A stretch of 64,000 bases of DNA, taken from contig JBDXGZ010000027.1 in assembly GCA_039989855.1 (NCBI GenBank), positions 124,001-188,000 on the forward strand. The letters are read 5' to 3'. The notes beneath the pieces were generated by a model, which saw only the letters and a list, made by a program, of their open reading frames with translations, did no database searches and was not told the origin of the DNA. Source of the stretch: CALFVT01 sp039989855. Lineage in GTDB: Bacteria > Pseudomonadota > Alphaproteobacteria > Caulobacterales > Maricaulaceae. Shown one piece after another: positions 18,080 through 25,656 of the stretch; positions within the stretch are counted from its first letter, which is position 1, and the number at the start of each line of letters is the position of its first letter. The translations under genes were made by a program, and so were the position numbers.

Positions 18080-18277
18080 TTAAAAGTCATACGCAATACC
18101 ACCCCGTTCCCAATCACCAAATCGAGTGGGTTCAGCACCTTTGGGACCATTTGTTTCTGATGGATGCTCTGACAGCTCTTTGGCTTCACGGCGCTTGGCC
18201 GCTTCGTCTAAAGCGCGTTGCGCGGCCGGGCTTAAAACTTTACCCGGTGCAGCATTGGGTGGGGATGTGTCACTCAT
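18080..18277 (-). CDS. DUF1674 protein, SdhAF4-type succinate dehydrogenase assembly factor
   Basis: A 65-residue protein whose C-terminus carries the family signature GPKGAEPTRFGDWERGGIAY followed by DF. In mitochondria SDHAF4 binds flavinylated SdhA and promotes assembly; bacterial members are presumed to act similarly. The N-terminal half is Ala/Glu-rich and poorly conserved. It is divergent from rsmB, a common arrangement in alphaproteobacteria. No sdh genes are in the window. Confidence 0.85.
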   Translation of the reverse strand: MSDTSPPNAAPGKVLSPAAQRALDEAAKRREAKELSEHPSETNGPKGAEPTRFGDWERGGIAYDF

Positions 18278-18524
18278 ACCCAGTCTTTACGCTGCAAACG
18301 CAATGTCGTCAAACCTATACATCATTAACAGGTCACTGGATTATGGTGGTATACTATCTAAGATAAAATAAGATTAAACGCACCTTTGCCCTTTATTAAG
18401 CATAAGCGTAAAGTGCTGTTAATCTCTAGGTTTCCCACTCCATATATCTCTATTTATATAGAGTCATTAGTATCTATTCATCTTGCCCCTGTTCATCAGG
18501 GCTTCGCTCTGATAGGGCGCGCAT

Positions 18525-19940
18525 ATGATAAAAAAACATACCGATGAAGATAAAGACCACAGAACCACGTCTCGCGGGCGCAGCTCTGCCCTGCATGAAC
18601 GCACGCCAAGAGACTCCAGAGAGCAAAAGCGGCCCTTGGCTAATGGGGTGCAAAGCCGTTTAATAATTGCCCGTGCCATTCAAACAGTTTGGGGGCAAGG
18701 CATCACCATTGAAGATGCCTTAGAACAGCAAGAGCATTATAATAGTCTCTCTGATCGGGACCGCGCCTTTGCAAGAAATGTTATTGCTATGACCTTTCGC
18801 CATTGGGGTCAGGTCAATCACGTCCTCAAACAATATCTCAAAAAAGAACCTCCAGCTTTTATAATGGCAGTTATGCGGAGTGCCGCGACACAAAGCTTAT
18901 TTTTGAAAACACCAGCACATGCTGTTGTTGGCGAATCTGTCGCCGCTCTAAAAGCCGTTAAATCGGCGAAAGGATTCGCAGGTATGGCCAATGCCGTCCT
19001 ACGACGTTTAACAGAGACAGGACAGCAACATCTTGGTGACGTTCCACCACATGTGAACGTCCCGAAGTGGATTTTAAGACATTGGGAAAAGGACTATGGC
19101 CGAATGGAGGCGCGCCGTATCGCCCGTCAAATTATGGACATCCCCCCTTTAGATATTACACTAAAACCTGAAAAAAATATGGAAGAGACAGCAAAATCCT
19201 TGGAAGCAACTCCTCTTATTGGAACCAGTGTGCGACGTCCTCATGCAGGTCATATTACTCAATTAGAAGGATTTGATTCAGGCGATTGGTGGGTACAAGA
19301 CGTCGCCACGTCCCTGCCAGTACAAATTCTTGAGGACATAACAGGCGGGCTTAAAGACAAAATTGTCTTCGACCTTTGCGCAGCTCCGGGCGGGAAAACA
19401 CTCCAACTCGCCAGTTACGGCGCTAAAGTCACAGCGATTGATAAATCAAGTGGACGCCTCAATAGATTAAGAGAGAATCTCACACGCTGCCGCTTGAACG
19501 CTAATATAATGGCAGCTGACGTTCTCGAGCTTCCTGAAGACCTTGGTCTAGCAGATCACATTATATTGGACGTCCCTTGCACAGCCACAGGTACATTTCG
19601 CCGTCATCCAGAGGTGCTTTATAACCGCAAACCTAAAGATCAAGCCGCTCTTATGAGGTTACAACTTAAAATGTTAGATGCGGCGAGCAATACACTCAAG
19701 AAGGATGGTTATCTTGTTTATTGTACCTGTTCGTTACAAAAAGAGGAGGGAGAGGGGCAAATTGATAAATTTTTACAGAAGCGGACAGATTTTCGCCTTA
19801 ATCGCATTTTAACCAAAGTCTGCTTAAGTCTGGATACGGACATGATTGGGGACGGAGTTTTGCGAACTCAACCCAATTTTTGGAAAGATTTAGGGGGTAT
19901 GGACGGTTTTTTCGCCGCCATTCTTCAAAAAACGGACTAG
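18525..19940 (+). CDS. rsmB: 16S rRNA m5C methyltransferase of the RsmB/NOP2 family
   Basis: A 471-residue fusion of an N-terminal NusB-like RNA-binding domain (about 48-170) and a SAM-dependent methyltransferase. The SAM site is FDLCAAPGGKT near 285. The two family cysteines occur in DVPCTATG and in YCTCSL. Members methylate C967 of 16S rRNA or nearby positions. About 40 charged residues precede the NusB part, so the true start may be downstream. A small hairpin (ATCAGGGC to GCTCTGAT, 18495-18513) followed by AGGG lies just before the ATG. Confidence 0.9.
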   Translation: MIKKHTDEDKDHRTTSRGRSSALHERTPRDSREQKRPLANGVQSRLIIARAIQTVWGQGITIEDALEQQEHYNSLSDRDRAFARNVIAMTFRHWGQVNHVLKQYLKKEPPAFIMAVMRSAATQSLFLKTPAHAVVGESVAALKAVKSAKGFAGMANAVLRRLTETGQQHLGDVPPHVNVPKWILRHWEKDYGRMEARRIARQIMDIPPLDITLKPEKNMEETAKSLEATPLIGTSVRRPHAGHITQLEGFDSGDWWVQDVATSLPVQILEDITGGLKDKIVFDLCAAPGGKTLQLASYGAKVTAIDKSSGRLNRLRENLTRCRLNANIMAADVLELPEDLGLADHIILDVPCTATGTFRRHPEVLYNRKPKDQAALMRLQLKMLDAASNTLKKDGYLVYCTCSLQKEEGEGQIDKFLQKRTDFRLNRILTKVCLSLDTDMIGDGVLRTQPNFWKDLGGMDGFFAAILQKTD

Positions 19941-20016
19941 GTTCATATATGTTTGCCTGTTTTGGCCTCATATTTGCACCGAACAGAGCAAAGTGTTTCA
20001 AAATGGGAGGCTCAAC

Positions 20017-20898
20017 ATGAGCACGACGAAATTTTACAAGACAGCGTCTATCGCAGCTATCACAGTTGCAGGTATGACTTTAACAGCATGTGCCACTGAT
20101 CAATCAGGATCACGGTACGGCGGCAATGTTTATGATTACGAAAGTGGCGGAGATTGCAATGCAGGGCCATCTTGCGGAGCAGCTGTTATAGCAGCCCCTG
20201 CTCCAGTGTATACACCTGCTCCAACCTATACACCAGCCCCAGCATATGCTCCGGCTCCAGTTGCAGCGCCACCTGTGTATGTAGACTGTGCACAAACATT
20301 TGGCGCAGGATGCGGATCATCGTCTACTGTCGTATCTGAGTCTTATTCAGCTCCTGTACAAACGTATTCGGCTCCAGTGCAAACTTTCAGCACTGCGGCA
20401 GACTGCCCTGCGGGAACAACACCAGCTAGTGACGGTACATGTTTACAAAGCTCTAGCAGCTATTCATCATCAACAAGCTATAGCACACCATCAACAAGTT
20501 ATAGCACACCATCAACTAGCTACAGCAGCACGACATCTTATTCGGGCGGAGCTATTGATTGCCCAGCTGGCACAACAGATGCAGGTGACGGAACATGTTT
20601 GCAGTCATCAAGCTCAACAAGCTACAGCAGTTCTTCAAGCACAAGCTACGGATCTGGAACAACTTATTCTGGTTCAACAAGCTACGGCTCTGGATCTACA
20701 TTCTCTGGCGGCGCTGTTGACTGCCCAGCCGGAACAACAGATGCAGGTGACGGAACATGTTTGCAGTCATCAAGTTCTAGCTACAGCTCTGGTTCAACAT
20801 ATTCAGGTAGTGACGTAACAATCTACAGCGGTAGCACAAGTGGCTACACACCGACGACAACAACGTCATCTACAACTTACCTTCCAATTCGGAAGTAA
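20017..20898 (+). CDS. Lipoprotein with Pro-rich region and three CPAGTT Cys repeats
   Basis: Residues 1-25 form a lipoprotein signal with lipobox LTAC (Cys25), so the protein is membrane-anchored, probably in the outer membrane. A block of P-A-P repeats (YTPAPTYTPAPAYAPAPV) follows, then three Cys units of the form DCPAGTT-x3-5-DGTCLQ, each followed by a Ser/Tyr/Thr-rich linker (SSTSYS, SGSTYSG). Each unit holds two cysteines twelve residues apart, consistent with a small disulfide loop, though this is inference. The ATG at 20017 has GGGAGG six bases upstream. No homologue recognised; the motif also occurs once in the exported protein at 16.1-16.9 kb. Confidence 0.8.
   Translation: MSTTKFYKTASIAAITVAGMTLTACATDQSGSRYGGNVYDYESGGDCNAGPSCGAAVIAAPAPVYTPAPTYTPAPAYAPAPVAAPPVYVDCAQTFGAGCGSSSTVVSESYSAPVQTYSAPVQTFSTAADCPAGTTPASDGTCLQSSSSYSSSTSYSTPSTSYSTPSTSYSSTTSYSGGAIDCPAGTTDAGDGTCLQSSSSTSYSSSSSTSYGSGTTYSGSTSYGSGSTFSGGAVDCPAGTTDAGDGTCLQSSSSSYSSGSTYSGSDVTIYSGSTSGYTPTTTTSSTTYLPIRK
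20401..20786 (+). repeat. Three degenerate repeats encoding the CPAGTT motif
   Basis: Units start near 20401, 20557 and 20719. Each encodes D-C-P-A-G-T-T, a short spacer, then D-G-T-C-L-Q-S-S. The second and third are nearly identical over about 60 bases at DNA level (GCAGGTGACGGAACATGTTT in both), which points to recent duplication. The first is more diverged. Confidence 0.85.
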
Positions 20899-20920
20899 AT
20901 TAAGACACATAGATTTACAA

Positions 20921-20948
20921 AACCCGCGTCTCAGACGCGGGTTTTTTT
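20921..20948 (+). terminator. Intrinsic terminator of the CPAGTT lipoprotein gene
   Basis: CCCGCGTC (20923-20930) pairs with GACGCGGG (20934-20941), followed by TTTTTTT (20942-20948). Confidence 0.92.
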
Positions 20949-20978
20949 ATGCCTGATTATAGGGACTGTATCGTCTAT

Positions 20979-21251
20979 TTACTGACAACGCCGATTGTAA
21001 GATCTACTTTTAGCTTGATTGTCTATCCGCTCATTTCCTTGAAAAACAGCCTCTAAAATTTCGTTGGCCGTATCATCATCACGGGAGCTGGGTTGGCTTA
21101 TAGGAGTCCGTCCCAAAAACTGTTCTTGCGCGGTTTTGCGAAGTTCCTTGCATGATTTAGAATTATAAGTCTCCAACGCTTTGGAATATGCGCAAGCGTT
21201 TAGACCTAGTGTTGATAGAGCTACTAGAAAAAATGAGAGACGTTTTATCAT
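20979..21251 (-). CDS. Small lipoprotein of unknown function
   Basis: A 90-residue protein with a lipoprotein signal (lipobox LNAC, Cys near residue 20) followed by a charged, Cys-containing mature part of about 70 residues. No family recognised. The start at 21251 is ATG. Convergent with the CPAGTT lipoprotein across the shared terminator region. Confidence 0.7.
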   Translation of the reverse strand: MIKRLSFFLVALSTLGLNACAYSKALETYNSKSCKELRKTAQEQFLGRTPISQPSSRDDDTANEILEAVFQGNERIDNQAKSRSYNRRCQ

Positions 21252-21303
21252 GGTCGCCTCATAAGCATAGAGATGATAAAAGGTCGAATGAACTTCTGGT
21301 CAT

Positions 21304-21334
21304 AAAAAAACCCGCAACCGTAAGTGCGGGTTTT
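21304..21334 (-). terminator. Intrinsic terminator of the YceI gene
   Basis: CCCGCA (21311-21316) and TGCGGG (21325-21330) plus flanking AA/TT pairs form the stem; leftward transcription runs into seven T residues (A-run 21304-21310). Confidence 0.85.
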
Positions 21335-21353
21335 GAAAATTAAATGACTAAGC

Positions 21354-22052
21354 CTATTCAGCTTTAACAAATTCGACTTCAATTTGAATTTCAACCTCTT
21401 GGCCCACGACATCGTAAAGACCGACGCCAAAATCATCACGACGGATCATTGTTGTCGCAGAAATACCAAACATGTCTTTCTTACTACGGAAATGTTGCCC
21501 AACTTTATTCAGCGTTACGTCTAGTGTCACAGGTTTGGTAACATCCTTGATGGTAAGCTCGCCTGTCACTTGACCACGGCCTTGAACCAATTGCTTCATA
21601 TCTGTGGAGCTAAAACTGATCGTTGGATACTCAGCTACATTGAAAAACTGTTCTGCTCTGAGGTGGTCATCAAACACATCAACACCACTATCAATTGAAG
21701 CCACATCAATCTCAACCGAGAGACTAGAATTTTCTGGATTTTCACTATCAACGTTTACTGTCGCATCAAACGCACCCCAGCGTAGGATAGGCTTCGCATA
21801 GCCTTGGTGGTTATAAGACATAGCAATATAGGCATGACCTGCTTCGGATTTATAGACACCTGATGGTGCGTCACCAATATTGGCTGCTGGCTTTAAAGCC
21901 ACATCTTTGACGGCACTAACAGTATCCGCCGCCGCTGTTTTCGTAGCAGACGCCGCATCACTCGCAGCGTTGCTCGCTGCGGAACAGGCGCTCAACCCCA
22001 AGGCAACCGTTGCGACTGAACCGATCAATAATTTCTTTGATATTTTTGTCAT
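21354..22052 (-). CDS. YceI family lipoprotein
   Basis: A 232-residue protein with a lipoprotein signal (lipobox LSAC, Cys near residue 23) and an Ala/Thr/Asp-rich linker to about residue 55. The YceI beta-barrel follows, with the hallmark DPxHS-like start replaced here by YKSEAGHAYIAMSYNH, then FRSKKDMFGISATTMIRRDDFGVG at the end, split by family spacing. YceI proteins bind polyisoprenoids or other amphiphiles in a hydrophobic channel, and act in the periplasm; this one appears membrane-tethered. AGAGGA precedes the ATG. Confidence 0.88.
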   Translation of the reverse strand: MTKISKKLLIGSVATVALGLSACSAASNAASDAASATKTAAADTVSAVKDVALKPAANIGDAPSGVYKSEAGHAYIAMSYNHQGYAKPILRWGAFDATVNVDSENPENSSLSVEIDVASIDSGVDVFDDHLRAEQFFNVAEYPTISFSSTDMKQLVQGRGQVTGELTIKDVTKPVTLDVTLNKVGQHFRSKKDMFGISATTMIRRDDFGVGLYDVVGQEVEIQIEVEFVKAE

Positions 22053-22130
22053 AATATAATCCTCTATTTCCCTCTAATTTAATCTTGTCGCGTCATGCCG
22101 ACCCTAAAGCGTCACCATAGGTGCATAAGC

Positions 22131-23474
22131 TTACGTAAAGCTCTTAACTTTTTCGTGAAAGTCTGTCCAATCATCCTGCTCATCAATCGGCTTCCAAAGC
22201 GCACCAATATCATCATAGAGCAGACTTGGCGGGCCTTCCCCAACAGATGGGCCTTGATTTGGCGCAACATTTTTTAATGTCGTAAACCATGTCTCGAACC
22301 TATCCCCTTGATAAAATTTTGCATTTGGAGAGCTAACGCAGCGCGCCTTTTGATTGGCCCCGCCTTGCCAGTCATGCCAAAATTGCGGCCACGGGGTTTG
22401 GCTTTCTTCTAAAAATTTGAACGTACCCAAGACAAAGGCCGTATCGAGCTCTAGCTCTTTTCGCTCAAGTCCCAAACGCCTAAACACATGGTGGCAAAGG
22501 CGTTCGCAGTAATGATCCGCAAACGTTTCCAAGGCCGCTATCAACGGCTTATCATCACTGATCAGTGACAGGCTTTGCGCGAGCTGCCCGAGATTCCAAT
22601 GCATAGCTTCGGGTTGCCGTCCAAAAGCATAAAGCCCCGTTTGGTCGAAATAGGCAGCCGTGTAATCTGACTTGAGGGTCGGTAGAAAGCGGTACGGGCC
22701 ATAGTCAAAGCTCTCACCCGTAATATTCATATTATCCGTATTCATCACACCGTGAACAAAACCTGCGGCCATCCAACTAGCTACCGTGTCGGCACTACTA
22801 CGAATAACGGCCTCAAATAAATCTTGCGCAGTCGTACGGTCAGGATAAAAATAGCGGCAGCAATACTCCACGAGGCGCGCAAGATTGTCGCTTTGCTCCA
22901 GAAAAGCTAAGCGCTGAAACGTACCAAAGCGAATATGTGAATGAGACAAGCGCACCAATACAGCTGAGCGCGTTGGTGACGGTTCATCCCCACGCTGCAA
23001 AGCTTCACCCGTTTCAATTAAAGACAGGCTTTTGGATGTGTTAACGCCAAGGTACTCAAGATAATTTGTCGCCAAGACCTCGCGGATGCCTCCCAATAAG
23101 GTCAAGCGCCCATCGCCTCTGCGCGAATAAGGTGTCTGCCCAGAGCCTTTTGTACCAAGATCAAGATAGCGCCCTGCCCCATCGCGGCACTGAGCAAAGA
23201 GAAACCCACGCCCATCGCCAATGTCAGGATTATAATGGCGAAATTGATGGCCATGGTACCGCAAAGCTAAAGGGTTGGGGAGATTGTCCTTAAGTGGGTT
23301 AAACCGCCCAAAGTGCGATACCCAATCCCCGTCAGACATGTCGTCCAAGCCAATTGACTCTGCGGCTTTGTCAGCGCGAAACCTTACAACCGTTTCAGGA
23401 AAATCGGCCGCCACAACAGGGTCGAAAAACGCTGGCCCAAGCTCATGAATTATAGGGCTGGCAGTATAGGTTAT
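22131..23474 (-). CDS. selO: SelO/YdiU protein adenylyltransferase, start uncertain
   Basis: A pseudokinase-fold enzyme that transfers AMP to proteins. DLGTKGSGQTPYSRRGDGRL lies in the nucleotide pocket, and HGVMNTDNMNITGESFDYGP is the conserved active-site stretch with the Asn/Asp metal ligands. Family-typical N-terminal sequence (LGPAFFDPV) lies before the first ATG/GTG/TTG, which is GTG at 23414. Reading back in frame, the most likely start is ATA at 23474, overlapping the GST stop and placed eight bases after GGAG. The coordinates given use this ATA; the safe minimum is 22131-23414. Possible silent sequence error or a weakly initiated gene. Confidence 0.82.
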   Translation of the reverse strand: MTYTASPIIHELGPAFFDPVVAADFPETVVRFRADKAAESIGLDDMSDGDWVSHFGRFNPLKDNLPNPLALRYHGHQFRHYNPDIGDGRGFLFAQCRDGAGRYLDLGTKGSGQTPYSRRGDGRLTLLGGIREVLATNYLEYLGVNTSKSLSLIETGEALQRGDEPSPTRSAVLVRLSHSHIRFGTFQRLAFLEQSDNLARLVEYCCRYFYPDRTTAQDLFEAVIRSSADTVASWMAAGFVHGVMNTDNMNITGESFDYGPYRFLPTLKSDYTAAYFDQTGLYAFGRQPEAMHWNLGQLAQSLSLISDDKPLIAALETFADHYCERLCHHVFRRLGLERKELELDTAFVLGTFKFLEESQTPWPQFWHDWQGGANQKARCVSSPNAKFYQGDRFETWFTTLKNVAPNQGPSVGEGPPSLLYDDIGALWKPIDEQDDWTDFHEKVKSFT

Positions 23475-24106
23475 TTCCCTATCTCCGCGCCGTAATGGGT
23501 ATGAACATTTGTGTAAAATGTCTCGCCGCGCACCGACTTTAGGTAAGCTTGAAGCGCAGGATAAGCGGATAGATCAATCTCGGCCATATCCGCAGGCTCA
23601 AGGCTCGCGATCAGCGTCATATCTGCAAGGGTCATGTCATCGCCGCAAACATATTTACCGGCCTCGAGCTGAGCTTCGATAATCGGTAAATTCTTCGCCA
23701 AAAAATTAAGGCCAAGGTCAATCATTTTCGAGTCAGTTGTAGCCCCGAGCATAGGGCCAATCACACGGTTAAAATGAACTCGTCCAACGTTTTGACGTAT
23801 ATGTTGAACAATAAAATCTACCCATTGATCAATCTTAGCTTGCTGTTGTAGATCGCCGCCATAAAGCGAAGAGTTTTCACGCAAAGCCAAATAGCGTACG
23901 ATAGCAGAGGTCTCAGATAAATTAAAATCACCGTCGCTCATCGCTGGAATTTTACCATAAGGGTTTACCGCTAAATATGCCTCGCTCTTATGCTCACCCG
24001 CAGGTAAATCAATAATTTTTCGCTCATAGTCTATCCCCATCGCTTCCGCCGCAAAGACAACCGTTAAAGACGGAAATGATAGAGGGTGGTAATAAATTTT
24101 TGTCAT
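23471..24106 (-). CDS. Glutathione S-transferase family protein
   Basis: A 211-residue GST. The thioredoxin-like N-terminal domain contains NPYGKIPAMSDGDFNLSETS, with the cis-Pro and the glutathione-binding Glu-Ser/Thr pair; the helical C-terminal domain includes GDDMTLADMTLIASL. No catalytic Tyr at the usual N-terminal position is obvious; the early Ser in PLSFPSLTV may serve. Probably cytoplasmic detoxification; substrate unknown. Its stop overlaps the proposed selO start. Confidence 0.88.
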   Translation of the reverse strand: MTKIYYHPLSFPSLTVVFAAEAMGIDYERKIIDLPAGEHKSEAYLAVNPYGKIPAMSDGDFNLSETSAIVRYLALRENSSLYGGDLQQQAKIDQWVDFIVQHIRQNVGRVHFNRVIGPMLGATTDSKMIDLGLNFLAKNLPIIEAQLEAGKYVCGDDMTLADMTLIASLEPADMAEIDLSAYPALQAYLKSVRGETFYTNVHTHYGAEIGK

Positions 24107-24148
24107 GGCAAACCTTGTTATAAAATTTTAGGGCTTAAGATCGGAGTG

Positions 24149-25105
24149 TTAAATATGTTTGCGAAGAAACGTCGCCGTATCTGTTGCGACACGTTTAGCC
24201 GGTTGGAAGGCCCGCGCGAAATTTAAAAAACCATGCGGCATTGTTTTTTCATGGTGATACTCAACATGTGTGCCCACCGCCTTCATTTTATCTGCGTAGG
24301 CGCGCCCTTCTTTACGTAGTGGATCAAGGCCCGCCGTGAGGATATAGGCGGGTGGCAAGCCAGACAAATTGTCTTCAACTAAAGGCGAGACAATCGGAGC
24401 CGTTTTATCAGCACCCGCAAGATAATGCTCTTCAATAAATTTAAGTGCGACAAACCCAAGTTGAAGTCGGTCTTGCGGCCCCGGGTTTTGCGGTTTTAAT
24501 TCAAGCATTTGCATAACAGGGTAGAAAAGAATTTGCGCTTTTAATTGCTTGCGGTATTTCTGTCCCAAATATGCCGCCATATTTCCGCCAGCACTATCTC
24601 CCCCAATAGCAATTCGGTCTGGTGTAATTCCGTAATCAAGACCATGACCGCCCAGCGCCCAAAGCAAGGCCGCTTCGCAATCATCAATCGCCGCCGGAAA
24701 AGGATGCTCTGGCGCAAGGCGGTATTCGACAGATAAGACACGCAAAGCTGACCCACTCGCAACCCGAAGACAAATCCCCTCATGAGAGTCTATCGAGCCC
24801 GTCACCCAGCCCCCACCGTGCAGATAAACTAATGTGGGGCCACCTTCTGTGACCGCACCGTGCGGCGTATAAAGCCGTGCGGATATATCGCCTACAGGCC
24901 CAGGAAAGGAAATATCTTTAACCGCTTTCATCTTTGGGCCGGGCTCATCAAATTGCCGCGTCAGACGGCGCATCGTCTGATGAAGCGCTTGCACAGATAA
25001 TTTTTCAGGCCGCAGATCATCCAGTGACGGCAATTTATCAAGTTGAGGCCGAAACTGCTCCACTTGCACCTTAAGCCGTTCGACCCATTCCCGTCCTTTT
25101 GTCAC
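24149..25105 (-). CDS. Alpha/beta hydrolase of the hormone-sensitive lipase (HSL) family
   Basis: The oxyanion motif HGGGW (near residue 96) and the nucleophile motif GDSAGGN (near 168) define the HSL esterase family. The acid lies in LDPLRKEG and the catalytic His in MPHGF near the end. Length 318 is typical. Likely a cytoplasmic carboxylesterase acting on short acyl esters; the true substrate is unknown. The start is GTG and overlaps the DUF924 stop (GTGA), so the two are coupled. Confidence 0.88.
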   Translation of the reverse strand: MTKGREWVERLKVQVEQFRPQLDKLPSLDDLRPEKLSVQALHQTMRRLTRQFDEPGPKMKAVKDISFPGPVGDISARLYTPHGAVTEGGPTLVYLHGGGWVTGSIDSHEGICLRVASGSALRVLSVEYRLAPEHPFPAAIDDCEAALLWALGGHGLDYGITPDRIAIGGDSAGGNMAAYLGQKYRKQLKAQILFYPVMQMLELKPQNPGPQDRLQLGFVALKFIEEHYLAGADKTAPIVSPLVEDNLSGLPPAYILTAGLDPLRKEGRAYADKMKAVGTHVEYHHEKTMPHGFLNFARAFQPAKRVATDTATFLRKHI

Positions 25106-25656
25106 GGCCTATACCCTCCGTCCGCTAAATAAGCCTGCTCTTCAACAGTCATCTCCCGACCCAATATCTCATTTCTATGGGGAAAACGACCAAATTCTTC
25201 TATCACCTTTAAATGCGCTCGTGCATGGAAAAGCGTGTTTTCATTATCAAGGCCACGATCAATAAGCTCGACGGATTTTTTCTGCATCGCCAAATTTTCT
25301 GCATGCATATACGACATATAGACAAAGGCGCGCCTCTCTTGCCCAAGCTTAAGGTCCCATTTTTTTTCAACCATATAATCGGAACAACTAAGAGCCTTAT
25401 CGTCCCACGCAAAAGCGGCAGGTGTACCCCGGTACATATTACGAGGAAATTGGTCGAGACATAAAACCATCGCAAGTCCCATATCGCTAGACTCTGGAAC
25501 CAATTTGGGTTGCGCCGCAAGCGATATAGATAGCACTTCAAAACGATGCCTGACGTCAGCGTCAAACCCATCGCTTTGTTTAAACCATTTCGTCTTTCCA
25601 GATTCGTGAAACCAGAAGTCTAAAATCTGATGAACCTGTTCAGACGATAAAATCAA
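25102..25656 (-). CDS. DUF924 family protein
   Basis: A 184-residue protein with the DUF924 pattern: ILDFWFHESGKTKWF at the N-terminus, LCLDQFPRNMYRGTPAAFAWD in the middle (split over the motif), and HRNEILGREMTVEEQAYL at the end. The function is unknown; the fold resembles TPR-like helical bundles. The start is TTG and overlaps the acyl-CoA synthetase stop (TTGA), and its own stop overlaps the esterase start. Confidence 0.85.
   Translation of the reverse strand: MILSSEQVHQILDFWFHESGKTKWFKQSDGFDADVRHRFEVLSISLAAQPKLVPESSDMGLAMVLCLDQFPRNMYRGTPAAFAWDDKALSCSDYMVEKKWDLKLGQERRAFVYMSYMHAENLAMQKKSVELIDRGLDNENTLFHARAHLKVIEEFGRFPHRNEILGREMTVEEQAYLADGGYRP

Noticed and set aside
20288..20818. Gln/Ala-rich frame overlapping the CPAGTT lipoprotein
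   Set aside because: It is the shifted frame of repetitive sequence; the lipoprotein has a signal, lipobox, ribosome site and terminator.
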